Part shown: one piece after another, positions 1 through 5,754 of the stretch | Numbering within the stretch: the first letter of the stretch is position 1 | How the letters are laid out: every line of letters starts with the position of its first letter | DNA from: JBDHZK01 sp039811865 | Lineage (GTDB): Bacteria > Actinomycetota > Actinomycetes > Propionibacteriales > Propionibacteriaceae | NCBI GenBank assembly: GCA_039811865.1 | Contig: JBDHZK010000152.1 | Span: 1-5,754, forward strand | DNA length: 5,754 bases | Reading direction: 5' to 3' | Translations under genes and position numbers: made by a program | Notes under the pieces: generated by a model | What the model saw: the letters and a program-made list of their open reading frames with translations, nothing else | Database searches by the model: none | What the model was told of the DNA's origin: nothing

Positions 1-1488
1 GGCGAGGTACTCCTCCACGCCACCGGGCAGGAGGACGAACTTGCCGTCGCCGAGCAGCGCGTAGACCACGTCGCAGGTGCGTTCGAGGAAGTATCTGTCG
101 TGCGAGACCACCAGCAGCGTTCCGGGCCAGCTGTCCAGATAGTCCTCGACCACGGTCAGGGTTTCGATGTCGAGGTCGTTGGTGGGTTCGTCCAGGAGCA
201 GCACGTTTGGTTCGCCGAACAGGAGCCGCAACAGTTGCAGCCGCCGTCGCTCGCCGCCCGAGAGGTCGCCGATTCGAGTGACGAGCTTGTCGCCGGTGAA
301 CCCGAATTCCTCGAGCAGGGAGGTCGCGGTGACGTCCCGACCGGTAGCGAGCCGGGTCTCGTTGCGCAGCCGGGTCATCGAGTCCAGGACGCGTTCGCCG
401 TCGTCCAACTCGCCGACGTCTTGAGAGAGGTGTCCAAGCCGCAACGTCTTGCCCTGTTTCACCTTGCCGGCCGAGGGTTCCTGCTCGTGGGCCAGAAGCC
501 GAAACAGGGTCGACTTGCCGGACCCGTTGACGCCGACGATGCCGATCCGGTCACCCGGTCCGATCGAGAGGTCCAGGTTGCGAAGGAGTTCGCGGCCGTT
601 CGGAAGGCTCAACCCGACGCGATGCAGATCGAACACGTCCTTGCCGAGCCGGGCCGTGGCGAACCGCTCCAGGGCCAGGCGGTCGCGTGGCGGCGGCTCG
701 TCCGCGATCAGGACGTTGGCCGCCTCGAGCCGGAATTTCGGCTTGGACGTCCGCGCGGGGGCGCCGCGGCGCAACCAGGCCAACTCCTTACGCAGCAGGT
801 TCCGGCGCCTGGCCTGGGTAGCGGAGGCTTGCCGGTCGCGTTCGGCGCGGGCCAGAACGAAGGCCGCGTAACCGCCGTCGTAGGCATCCACCCGGGCGTC
901 GTGGACCTCCCAGATGCGCTCGCACACCGCGTCCAGGAACCAGCGGTCGTGGCTGACGATCAGCATCGCCACCTGGCGCGAGCGAAGTTCCGTGAGCTGG
1001 GCCGCCAACCAGCCGATCGCCTCCACGTCCAGGTGGTTCGTGGGTTCGTCCAGGACGATCAGATCGTGCCCGCCGAGCAGGACGCTGACCAGGGCGGCGC
1101 GCCGCCGCTCCCCGCCGGAAAGCGCGTCGATGCGGGCGTCCAGGTCGATCCCCGAAAGCAGGTTGCTGACCACCCCGCGAGTGAGCGGGTCGGCGGCCCA
1201 GACGTGGTCCGGTTCGCCGCCCACGATGACGTCGCGGACGGTTGCGTGCGGCGCGTAGGAGTCGTCCTGGGTGAGCCAGCCAACGCTCACGCGACCAGAG
1301 CGGATCACCTGGCCCGAGTCCGGCCGGACATCGCCCACGAGGATGCGCAGCAGCGTCGTCTTGCCGTCCCCGTTGCGGCCGACGACGCCGACGGCGTCCC
1401 CCTTGCCGACGCCCAGGCTGACGTCGTCCAGCAGGACGCGCGTGCCGTACGACTTGCCGATTCGCTCGGCGTTGATCAGGTTTGCCAA
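1..1488 (-). CDS. ABC-F family ATPase (Uup-like subgroup), C-terminus cut by window edge
   Basis: Twin-ATPase ABC-F protein without membrane segments. The family acts on the ribosome (translation factor or antibiotic protection) rather than in transport. All 496 visible codons are open. NBD1 has Walker A GRNGDGKTT (37-45), signature LSGGE (123-127), Walker B with D147-E148 in DEPTNHLD, and switch H180 in SHDR. A basic linker (about 228-258, RTSKPKFRLE) joins it to NBD2, which has Walker A GVNGSGKST (319-327), signature LSGGE (409-413), D433-E434 and H463. Both sites look catalytically complete. Only about 49 residues separate the Q-loop (Q74) from the first signature, so there is no room for a large EttA-type arm. 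The TTG at 1488 is the chosen start: it gives MANLINAERIGKSYG, a typical beginning of this subgroup, and no ATG, GTG or TTG lies in frame from there back beyond 1620. The start is 4 nt after the DUF4191 stop with no clear Shine-Dalgarno, so translational coupling is likely. Perhaps 80-120 C-terminal residues are missing. Family assignment is near certain; the exact role (Uup-like or resistance-type) is not. Confidence 0.93.
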   Translation of the reverse strand, partial: MANLINAERIGKSYGTRVLLDDVSLGVGKGDAVGVVGRNGDGKTTLLRILVGDVRPDSGQVIRSGRVSVGWLTQDDSYAPHATVRDVIVGGEPDHVWAADPLTRGVVSNLLSGIDLDARIDALSGGERRRAALVSVLLGGHDLIVLDEPTNHLDVEAIGWLAAQLTELRSRQVAMLIVSHDRWFLDAVCERIWEVHDARVDAYDGGYAAFVLARAERDRQASATQARRRNLLRKELAWLRRGAPARTSKPKFRLEAANVLIADEPPPRDRLALERFATARLGKDVFDLHRVGLSLPNGRELLRNLDLSIGPGDRIGIVGVNGSGKSTLFRLLAHEQEPSAGKVKQGKTLRLGHLSQDVGELDDGERVLDSMTRLRNETRLATGRDVTATSLLEEFGFTGDKLVTRIGDLSGGERRRLQLLRLLFGEPNVLLLDEPTNDLDIETLTVVEDYLDSWPGTLLVVSHDRYFLERTCDVVYALLGDGKFVLLPGGVEEYLA

Positions 1489-1492
1489 AGGG

Positions 1493-2254
1493 TCAGCGGC
1501 CGCGCATGGCGCGGTGGGCGCCTCGGGCGTTCGGCATCGGTCCGCGCGGGATCGGCGCGCGGGGACGCATGTTGTCCAGCGCGCGCAGCCGCTGCTTGAC
1601 CTCGGTGATCTGATGCGGCTCCAGCACCTTGGGGAGCTTGCCGATGTGCTTGCTGAGCTGGGGGAGGGGAACCTGCCCCTCCTTGTCGCCCATGATCACG
1701 CTCGAAACCTTCACCCCGTAGGCGACCTGCTCGTGCCGCTTGATCTCGGACGCCAGGAGCGGCTTCAACCGCCCTGGCTCGCCTTCGCCGACCAGGACGA
1801 TCCCGCCCGGGCCGAGGGCGCGGTGCACCATGTCCAACTGCTTGTTGGCGGTCAGGCCGGGGGTGTAGCTCCACTTCTTCTTGTCGAGCATGCCCAGGCC
1901 GATTTCGGCCGAACCCTTCTGGCCCGCGTAGCGCTTGTAAGTGGCGACCTTGGAGCGGCGCAGCAGGATCCACGCCGTGATCGCGAGCCCCACCATGACG
2001 CCCGCCGCCAGCGCGCTCCAAAAAGCGTTGAGCAACAGGCCGACGATCGCGAAGACGACGATCGGTGCTACGAAGCAGGCCAGGAGGATCCACGGCAGTT
2101 GCGGATCCTGCTCCTTGGTTACCCGGTACAACTCGCGGATCTGACGGAACTGATTCCAGTCCCGCGGATCGGTGCTGTTCTTCTTGCGAAGTTTTTCGGC
2201 CTCGCGAGCAGCCTTCTGCTTGGCCGCCAGCTCCTTCGCCTTTTCGCTCGCCAT
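1493..2254 (-). CDS. DUF4191-like two-TM membrane protein downstream of lipA
   Basis: 253-residue protein that I recognise as DUF4191-like; its function is unknown. The N-terminus (1-25) is Lys/Ala/Glu-rich and probably helical. A segment with DPRDWNQFRQIRELY (29-43) precedes two hydrophobic stretches, about 54-75 and 79-98, which form a membrane hairpin ending in RRSK. A cytoplasmic-looking domain follows, with GLGMLDKKKWSYTPG and a strand-like GPGGIVLVGEGEPGRL region. The tail is Pro/Arg-rich and basic (about 228-253). The ATG at 2254 is preceded by GGAG at 2260-2263 with 5-nt spacing, and the lipA stop is 13 nt upstream, so cotranscription with lipA is very likely. From memory, M. tuberculosis lipA (Rv2218) is likewise followed by such a protein (Rv2219), which supports the family call. 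A part in lipoate metabolism would be guilt by association only. The other reading frames over this stretch look like shadows. Confidence 0.9.
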   Translation of the reverse strand: MASEKAKELAAKQKAAREAEKLRKKNSTDPRDWNQFRQIRELYRVTKEQDPQLPWILLACFVAPIVVFAIVGLLLNAFWSALAAGVMVGLAITAWILLRRSKVATYKRYAGQKGSAEIGLGMLDKKKWSYTPGLTANKQLDMVHRALGPGGIVLVGEGEPGRLKPLLASEIKRHEQVAYGVKVSSVIMGDKEGQVPLPQLSKHIGKLPKVLEPHQITEVKQRLRALDNMRPRAPIPRGPMPNARGAHRAMRGR

Positions 2255-2267
2255 GTCTGCTCCGTGC

Positions 2268-3200
2268 CTAGTTGTCTTGACCCCGCGTGGCCATCGCCTG
2301 CCGGTAGAGCCGGCCGGCGCGGTACGAGGAGCGCACCAACGGTCCGCTGAGGACGCCCGAGTATCCCAGCCCGCGCGCCTCTTCGGCCAGTTCGTCGAAC
2401 TCCTCGGGCGTTACCCAGCGATCGATCGGGTGATGTTTGGGGGAGGGCCGCAAGTACTGGGTGATCGTGATGATCTCGGCGCCGGCGTCCTTCAGGTCGG
2501 CCAGGGCGGTTGAGATCTCCTCGCGGGTCTCACCCATACCGAGGATCAGGTTCGACTTCGTCACCAGGCCGGCGGCGCGCGATTTCGTCAGCACCGCCAG
2601 CGAGCGGTCGTAACGAAAGCCCGGGCGGATCCGCTTGAAAATGCGCGGCACGGTCTCGACGTTGTGCGCGAACACCTCCGGGCGGGTGTCGAACACCTGG
2701 CCGAGAAACTCGTCGTTGCCCGAGAAGTCGGGCGCGAGCATCTCGACGCCGACGCCTGGATTGAGATCGTGAATCTGGCGGATCGTCTCGGCGTAGAGCC
2801 AGGCGCCCTCGTCCGGCAGGTCATCGCGGCAAACCCCGGTTACCGTCGCGTAGCGCAACCCCATCGTCATGACGGACTCGGCGACGCGTCTCGGCTCGCC
2901 AGTGTCGTAGTCGGTGGGTTTGCGAGATTCGATCTGGCAGAAGTCGCAGCGGCGAGTGCAGGAGTCGCCGCCGATCAGGAACGTCGCCTCGCGATCTTCC
3001 CAACATTCGAAGATGTTGGGGCAGCCGGCCTCCTGGCAGACTGTGTGCAGGCCCTCGTCCTTGACCAGCCGTTGCAGGTCGCGGTATTCGGGGCCCATCA
3101 CGGCCTTGGTCTTGATCCAGGACGGCTTCTTCTCGATCGGGGTCTCGGCATTGCGCGCCTCGACCCGAAGCAGCCGGCGGCCTTGGGGAGCGACAGTCAC
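2268..3200 (-). CDS. lipA: Lipoyl synthase (radical SAM)
   Basis: LipA inserts two sulfurs into protein-bound octanoyl groups, making the lipoyl cofactor of pyruvate and 2-oxoglutarate dehydrogenases and of glycine cleavage H protein. It acts in the cytoplasm. Numbered from GTG 3200 (310 residues, normal length), the auxiliary [4Fe-4S] cysteines are C55, C60 and C66 (CX4CX5C), and the radical-SAM cysteines are C81, C85 and C88 (CTRRCDFC). The C-terminal RSSY (290-293) carries the serine that ligates the auxiliary cluster. AHNVETVPRIF and the TKSNLILGMGE stretch are also typical. A GTG at 3206 would add two residues. I prefer 3200 because it gives the usual TVAPQGRRLL beginning and because a -10-like TAGGCT sits 6 nt upstream, as in leaderless actinobacterial genes. 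It is the first gene of a leftward operon with DUF4191 and ABC-F. Odd point: C124 in TGVCRDD, where actinobacterial LipA usually has Ala. No lipB is adjacent. Confidence 0.98.
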   Translation of the reverse strand: MTVAPQGRRLLRVEARNAETPIEKKPSWIKTKAVMGPEYRDLQRLVKDEGLHTVCQEAGCPNIFECWEDREATFLIGGDSCTRRCDFCQIESRKPTDYDTGEPRRVAESVMTMGLRYATVTGVCRDDLPDEGAWLYAETIRQIHDLNPGVGVEMLAPDFSGNDEFLGQVFDTRPEVFAHNVETVPRIFKRIRPGFRYDRSLAVLTKSRAAGLVTKSNLILGMGETREEISTALADLKDAGAEIITITQYLRPSPKHHPIDRWVTPEEFDELAEEARGLGYSGVLSGPLVRSSYRAGRLYRQAMATRGQDN

Positions 3201-3206
3201 CCGCAC

Positions 3207-3212
3207 AGCCTA
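3207..3212 (-). promoter_or_regulatory. Candidate -10 element of the lipA operon
   Basis: On the minus strand TAGGCT matches the actinobacterial TAnnnT -10 consensus. It lies 6 nt before the GTG at 3200, so transcription could begin at or next to that codon and give a leaderless mRNA. No Shine-Dalgarno is seen before either GTG, which agrees with this. No good -35 is found at normal spacing; TCGAGG at 3233-3238 is weak and about 20 nt away. Prediction from sequence only. Confidence 0.35.
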
Positions 3213-3266
3213 CTGGCTAGCACCGACGCAGCCCTCGACCAAGGTCGCCGCAGGCATAGCCGCATG

Positions 3267-3276
3267 TCCCGCGGGA
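3267..3276. repeat. 10-bp perfect palindrome in the divergent intergenic region
   Basis: TCCCGCGGGA is its own reverse complement and lies between the candidate lipA and sppA promoters. It could be an operator half or chance in GC-rich DNA; it does not extend beyond 10 bp. The rest of the 147-nt intergenic region (3201-3347) shows no small gene or riboswitch that I recognise. Confidence 0.2.
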
Positions 3277-3291
3277 ATCGACGCGGGGCGG

Positions 3292-3322
3292 CTGACCGCC
3301 CCCCATTCGCCTGAGTTAGCTT
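3292..3322 (+). promoter_or_regulatory. Candidate sppA promoter
   Basis: CTGACC (3292-3297), close to the TTGAC(A/C) -35 form, is followed after 19 nt by TAGCTT (3317-3322), a TAnnnT -10. This predicts a start near 3328-3330 and a leader of about 20 nt that contains the ribosome binding site. The spacer is slightly long, so the call is tentative. Confidence 0.3.
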
Positions 3323-3336
3323 CTTGGTAGTAACTG

Positions 3337-3342
3337 AAAGGA
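3337..3342 (+). promoter_or_regulatory. Ribosome binding site that decides the sppA start
   Basis: AAAGGA ends 5 nt before the ATG at 3348. It supports that ATG over the in-frame TTG at 3324, which would add eight residues (MVVTERNP) and lies upstream of the site. Confidence 0.7.
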
Positions 3343-3347
3343 ACCCC

Positions 3348-4565
3348 ATGTCAGAGACTCCCGCTCGCCCCGAGGACGCACCGACCCAGGATCAGACGCC
3401 CGCGCCGCCCATCGAGCACCAGGGCGCCCCGGCGCCGCGCGTCGTTGAGCCCGCCGCGGTAGCTCCCGGTAAGGACCGGCCCTTCCGTCGCGGCTTCGGC
3501 CTCGGTTTCGGCGCCAGCCTCGGCGTTGGCGTCGTGGTCACGGTGCTCAGCATCATCGGCTCGCTGATCGCGGGCGCAATGCTGTTCGCCCTGGCCGGTG
3601 CCATGAAGAACGCCAACACCGCGACCGTCCAGCCACTGAAGACGGTGTGGGGTGCCCAGACCGCCAAGCACACGCTGCGCCAGATCGACATCAGCGGCAC
3701 GATCCTCACCGACCCGAGCGAAGGCAGCCTGTTCGTCCAGGGAACCTACGGCTACGAGGTCGCCGACATGATCGACAAGCTGGGCGCCGCCGACGCCGAC
3801 GGGCTCGTGCTCCGGCTGAGCACCCCGGGCGGCACGATCACCGGCTCCAAGGCGATCGCGGACGCGGTCAAGCGCTACCGGGACCGCACCGGCAAGAAGG
3901 TATTCGCCTTCGTCAGCGGGCTGTCCGCCTCGGGCGGCGTCTACTCCATGGCCGGCGCCGACAAGATCGTCGCCGACTACGGCTCGATGGTCGGCAGCAT
4001 CGGCGTCCTGTTCGGCCCGTTCGTCGAATACAAGGACGTGAAGGCGATCGAGGGCGGGCTCGCCGGCGGCGGAGTCACCACCACCGGTGGGATCAAGGAG
4101 TACTACCTGACCCAGGGCCGCGGCAAGGACGTCGGCAACCCGTTCCGAGCGATGACCGACGAGGAACGCAAGCTGTTCACCGCGGGCCTCTCGGGTGAGT
4201 ACGACGCGTTCGTCAACCACGTCAGTACGAACCGGAAGATCCCGGAGCAGACGATCAAGGACGTCCTCGGCGCGCACCTCTTCAGCGCTCAGCAGGCCGT
4301 CCAGAACCACCTGATCGACGCGGTGATGGGTCGGGACGACGCCTACCGCGCCGCCGCCGACCTGGCCGGCGTCGCCGCCGCGGATACGAAGGTCGTCACC
4401 GCCGAGAAGCCGGGGCCGTTGGCGTCCCTGCTCGGCGCTGACTCGCGCGTGTTCGGCCAGGCTCCCGCAATCGCGGCCGGCGCCAAGCCGAGTGCCCGCG
4501 TCTGCGGCGCCTCCCCGACCGTGCTGGTTTACTCCGGCAGCCTGGCGAGCGCGTGCAACGGCTAA
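3348..4565 (+). CDS. sppA: Signal peptide peptidase SppA-type S49 serine protease
   Basis: 405-residue membrane-anchored protease of family S49, which digests signal peptides left in the membrane after secretion. The N-terminus (1-48) is Pro/Ala-rich and probably cytoplasmic. One TM segment spans about 56-85. The protease domain (about 110-350) would then lie outside the membrane. It contains LRLSTPGG (155-162), the nucleophile S195 in SASGGVY (193-199), GSIGV (216-220), and a likely general-base Lys K260 in GRGKDVGNPFR. This is the Ser/Lys dyad arrangement of Gram-positive SppA. Ser-Lys spacing is 65 residues, against 52 (S147/K199) recalled for B. subtilis SppA; a Gly/Thr-rich loop (236-248) may account for the difference. 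The C-terminal tail holds the only two cysteines, C386 and C403, which could form an extracellular disulfide. The start is set by AAAGGA before ATG 3348. The gene stands alone, divergent from lipA and convergent with the permease gene. The peptidase family is clear; the substrate is inferred. Confidence 0.93.
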   Translation: MSETPARPEDAPTQDQTPAPPIEHQGAPAPRVVEPAAVAPGKDRPFRRGFGLGFGASLGVGVVVTVLSIIGSLIAGAMLFALAGAMKNANTATVQPLKTVWGAQTAKHTLRQIDISGTILTDPSEGSLFVQGTYGYEVADMIDKLGAADADGLVLRLSTPGGTITGSKAIADAVKRYRDRTGKKVFAFVSGLSASGGVYSMAGADKIVADYGSMVGSIGVLFGPFVEYKDVKAIEGGLAGGGVTTTGGIKEYYLTQGRGKDVGNPFRAMTDEERKLFTAGLSGEYDAFVNHVSTNRKIPEQTIKDVLGAHLFSAQQAVQNHLIDAVMGRDDAYRAAADLAGVAAADTKVVTAEKPGPLASLLGADSRVFGQAPAIAAGAKPSARVCGASPTVLVYSGSLASACNG

Positions 4566-4582
4566 GCGCTCAGTCCTGACCG

Positions 4583-4617
4583 GATCGGCGCCGTCCTCGC
4601 AAGGGGCGGCGCCGATT
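4583..4617. terminator. GC-rich hairpin between convergent genes, likely shared terminator
   Basis: The perfect 10-bp arms ATCGGCGCCG (4584-4593) and CGGCGCCGAT (4607-4616) are extended inward by C-G pairs and wobbles to a loop of about 5 nt (4598-4602), and outward by one G-T wobble. The hairpin starts 18 nt after the sppA stop and lies 17 nt beyond the permease stop on the other strand, so it can serve both. Neither side has a long T-run (only TTGGCGTTT on the plus side), so it is of the GC-hairpin type with little or no U-tract. Confidence 0.7.
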
Positions 4618-4633
4618 GGCGTTTCGGCGGGAG

Positions 4634-5754
4634 TCAGCGCCTCAGAGCCTCCACGGGTGAGATTCGCGCGGCCCGCAGTGCCGGGAACAGGCCGGCCAGC
4701 AGCCCGGTGACGGCTCCCAGGAGCGGTGCGCCCAGCGTCACCCAAGGGTCCAGCAGCGCGGTCCACGCGTTGGCCAGGGCCGTGCCGATGACGACGAGGT
4801 TACCCAGCGCCGTCCCGATCAGACCGCCCAGCAGCCCCAGCATGGCGCTTTCGGCGAGGAACTGGACGACTACGTCCTTGGGCCGCGCACCGAGGGCGCG
4901 GCGTAGTCCGATCTCCCGCGTTCGCTGCAGCACGGCGACCAACGTCATGTTCGCGATTCCGGCTGCCCCGATCAGCAAGGTCACGGCGGCTAGCACGAGA
5001 AAGAGGTCGCGCAGGGAGCCGGAGACCGCGTCCTCAAGCCTGGAGGGCTGAGCGACCGGATCCACCCGCATCAGTTCCGGACGGTCCGGACGCAGAGCGA
5101 GCGGCAGTTCCCTGGCGACCTGATCTGCGGCCCCAAGTCTGGTCGCGACCACCATTCGGGCCGGGGTGATCGCGCTCGGCTCGCCGAAGGCGTCGAGCGC
5201 CGTAGCTGCCGGGATCACGACGGATCCGAGAATCCCGGGATCGCGCGAGACGTCCTGCATGATTCCCGTCACCACATAGCCAGAGCCGCCGAGGAAGATC
5301 GTCGGTGTTGGGTTGAGCGTCGTGATCCCGAGGTCGCGGGCCGCCGCCCGGCCGAGGACGGCCGTGTGCAGCCGGGAGCGTTCGCTGAACTCGTCCGGCA
5401 GCGCGCCCGCGCCAACGCTGGCTCCGATGGCTCGCAGGTAGCCCGGAGAGGCCGCCCGGAGGGCCAACCGGACTGTGGGCGTCCTGGGGTCCAGAGCCCG
5501 GCGCACGTCGAATGGGCTGCCGGGGACGTCCCACGTGCGACCGGCTGCCACTACTGCGTTCAGCTTCTGCGCGCTCGCGTCGGCGTCTGGCGGAAAGCTG
5601 TAGACGGTTTGCGTCTCGGCCGTGCCGCCGGCGTCGGTGAGAGTCACCTCGGTGGCCCTCAGCACGGAGAACGCCGCGGAGATCTGCCCAGACGCGGTCG
5701 CGGTCAGCCCCATGACCGCCACGAACATGCCGATGCCGAGGGCCACCCCCGCCA
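4634..5754 (-). CDS. MacB/FtsX-type ABC transporter permease, N-terminus cut by window edge
   Basis: Permease of the MacB/FtsX class (type VII ABC systems), which use ATP hydrolysis in the cytoplasm to move a large extracytoplasmic domain for export, lipid handling or signalling. The frame is open to the right edge. Counting from the codon at 5746, 370 residues are visible: the end of TM1 (about 1-18), a MacB-type extracytoplasmic domain (about 22-243), then TM2 (about 248-272), the coupling loop with RTREIGLRRALGA (275-287), TM3 (about 299-325), TM4 (about 336-355) and the usual C-terminal ISPVEALRR. The GTG at 5746 is probably an internal Val, because TM1 and its preceding basic segment are incomplete; perhaps 25-40 residues are missing. 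The stop lies 68 nt from the sppA stop in convergent orientation. An ATPase gene and any accessory genes are expected beyond the right edge; none is visible here. The substrate is unknown, so I give no gene symbol. Confidence 0.92.
   Translation of the reverse strand, partial: AGVALGIGMFVAVMGLTATASGQISAAFSVLRATEVTLTDAGGTAETQTVYSFPPDADASAQKLNAVVAAGRTWDVPGSPFDVRRALDPRTPTVRLALRAASPGYLRAIGASVGAGALPDEFSERSRLHTAVLGRAAARDLGITTLNPTPTIFLGGSGYVVTGIMQDVSRDPGILGSVVIPAATALDAFGEPSAITPARMVVATRLGAADQVARELPLALRPDRPELMRVDPVAQPSRLEDAVSGSLRDLFLVLAAVTLLIGAAGIANMTLVAVLQRTREIGLRRALGARPKDVVVQFLAESAMLGLLGGLIGTALGNLVVIGTALANAWTALLDPWVTLGAPLLGAVTGLLAGLFPALRAARISPVEALRR

Noticed and set aside
100..1599. 499-codon plus-strand open frame opposite the ABC-F gene
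   Set aside because: Its product has no recognisable domain and is rich in Arg, Ala, Val, Gln and Asp, as expected from the complement of GC-biased codons. The minus strand encodes a complete set of ABC-F motifs over the same bases.
1271..2350. 359-codon plus-strand open frame opposite DUF4191 and the ABC-F start
   Set aside because: It crosses several well-supported gene boundaries on the other strand and shows no coherent domain.
2664..3314. 216-codon plus-strand open frame opposite lipA
   Set aside because: No family is recognisable and the composition is that of a shadow frame. The lipA frame carries all cluster ligands and conserved motifs.
3324..3347. Upstream TTG start giving SppA eight more residues
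   Set aside because: The Shine-Dalgarno AAAGGA lies inside this extension and at proper distance from the ATG at 3348, so the ATG is the likely start.
3351..4766. 471-codon minus-strand open frame opposite sppA, overlapping the permease end
   Set aside because: It is an antisense shadow of a GC-rich gene, with no domain and low-complexity Ala/Gly/Arg/Asp content. It would also run through the terminator hairpin.
5744..5746. GTG as the true start of the permease
   Set aside because: It lies inside the first transmembrane helix of the MacB/FtsX fold, and the frame stays open to the window edge, so it is most likely an internal Val codon.
1..5754. A novel defence, mobile or repeat-based system
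   Set aside because: No direct repeat array, integrase, transposase, toxin-antitoxin pair or reverse transcriptase motif is visible. All substantial coding stretches fall into known chromosomal families.

Overview
The window is GC-rich, compactly coded DNA with the style of a high-GC Actinomycetota chromosome. The LipA sequence reads like actinobacterial lipoyl synthases (N-terminus TVAPQGRRLLRVEARN; GGDxCTRRCDFCQI core). It is followed by a DUF4191-type membrane protein, which in my recollection accompanies lipA in many actinobacteria. The start codons (TTG, GTG, ATG) and strong third-position G/C also fit. I cannot name the genus. Everything looks like ordinary chromosomal housekeeping and envelope genes; I see no insertion sequence, phage gene, CRISPR array, tRNA or rRNA.

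Layout. Positions 1-1488 (minus) hold most of an ABC-F ATPase that runs off the left edge. Positions 1493-2254 (minus) encode a two-TM DUF4191-like protein, and 2268-3200 (minus) encode lipoyl synthase LipA. These three are tightly packed (gaps of 4 and 13 nt) and probably form one operon, lipA > DUF4191 > ABC-F, read right to left. Positions 3201-3347 are a divergent intergenic region with candidate promoters for lipA (leftward) and sppA (rightward). Positions 3348-4565 (plus) encode an SppA-type S49 signal peptide peptidase anchored by one N-terminal TM segment. Positions 4566-4633 are a short convergent spacer with a strong GC hairpin, a likely shared terminator. Positions 4634-5754 (minus) hold a MacB/FtsX-type ABC permease whose N-terminus runs off the right edge.

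How the genes relate. LipA builds the lipoyl cofactor of the 2-oxoacid dehydrogenases and the glycine cleavage system. DUF4191 has no known function. The ABC-F protein should act on the ribosome rather than as a transporter. SppA would cleave membrane-embedded peptide remnants. The permease would need an ATPase partner, probably encoded just beyond the right edge. No lipB, RDD-family gene or glnA, common lipA-region neighbours in other actinobacteria, is visible here.

I found no convincing new system. The points worth a second look are small: a TTG-started, apparently translation-coupled ABC-F gene in a lipA operon; a probable leaderless lipA start; an extra cysteine in LipA; and a Gly-rich loop and two-cysteine tail in SppA.
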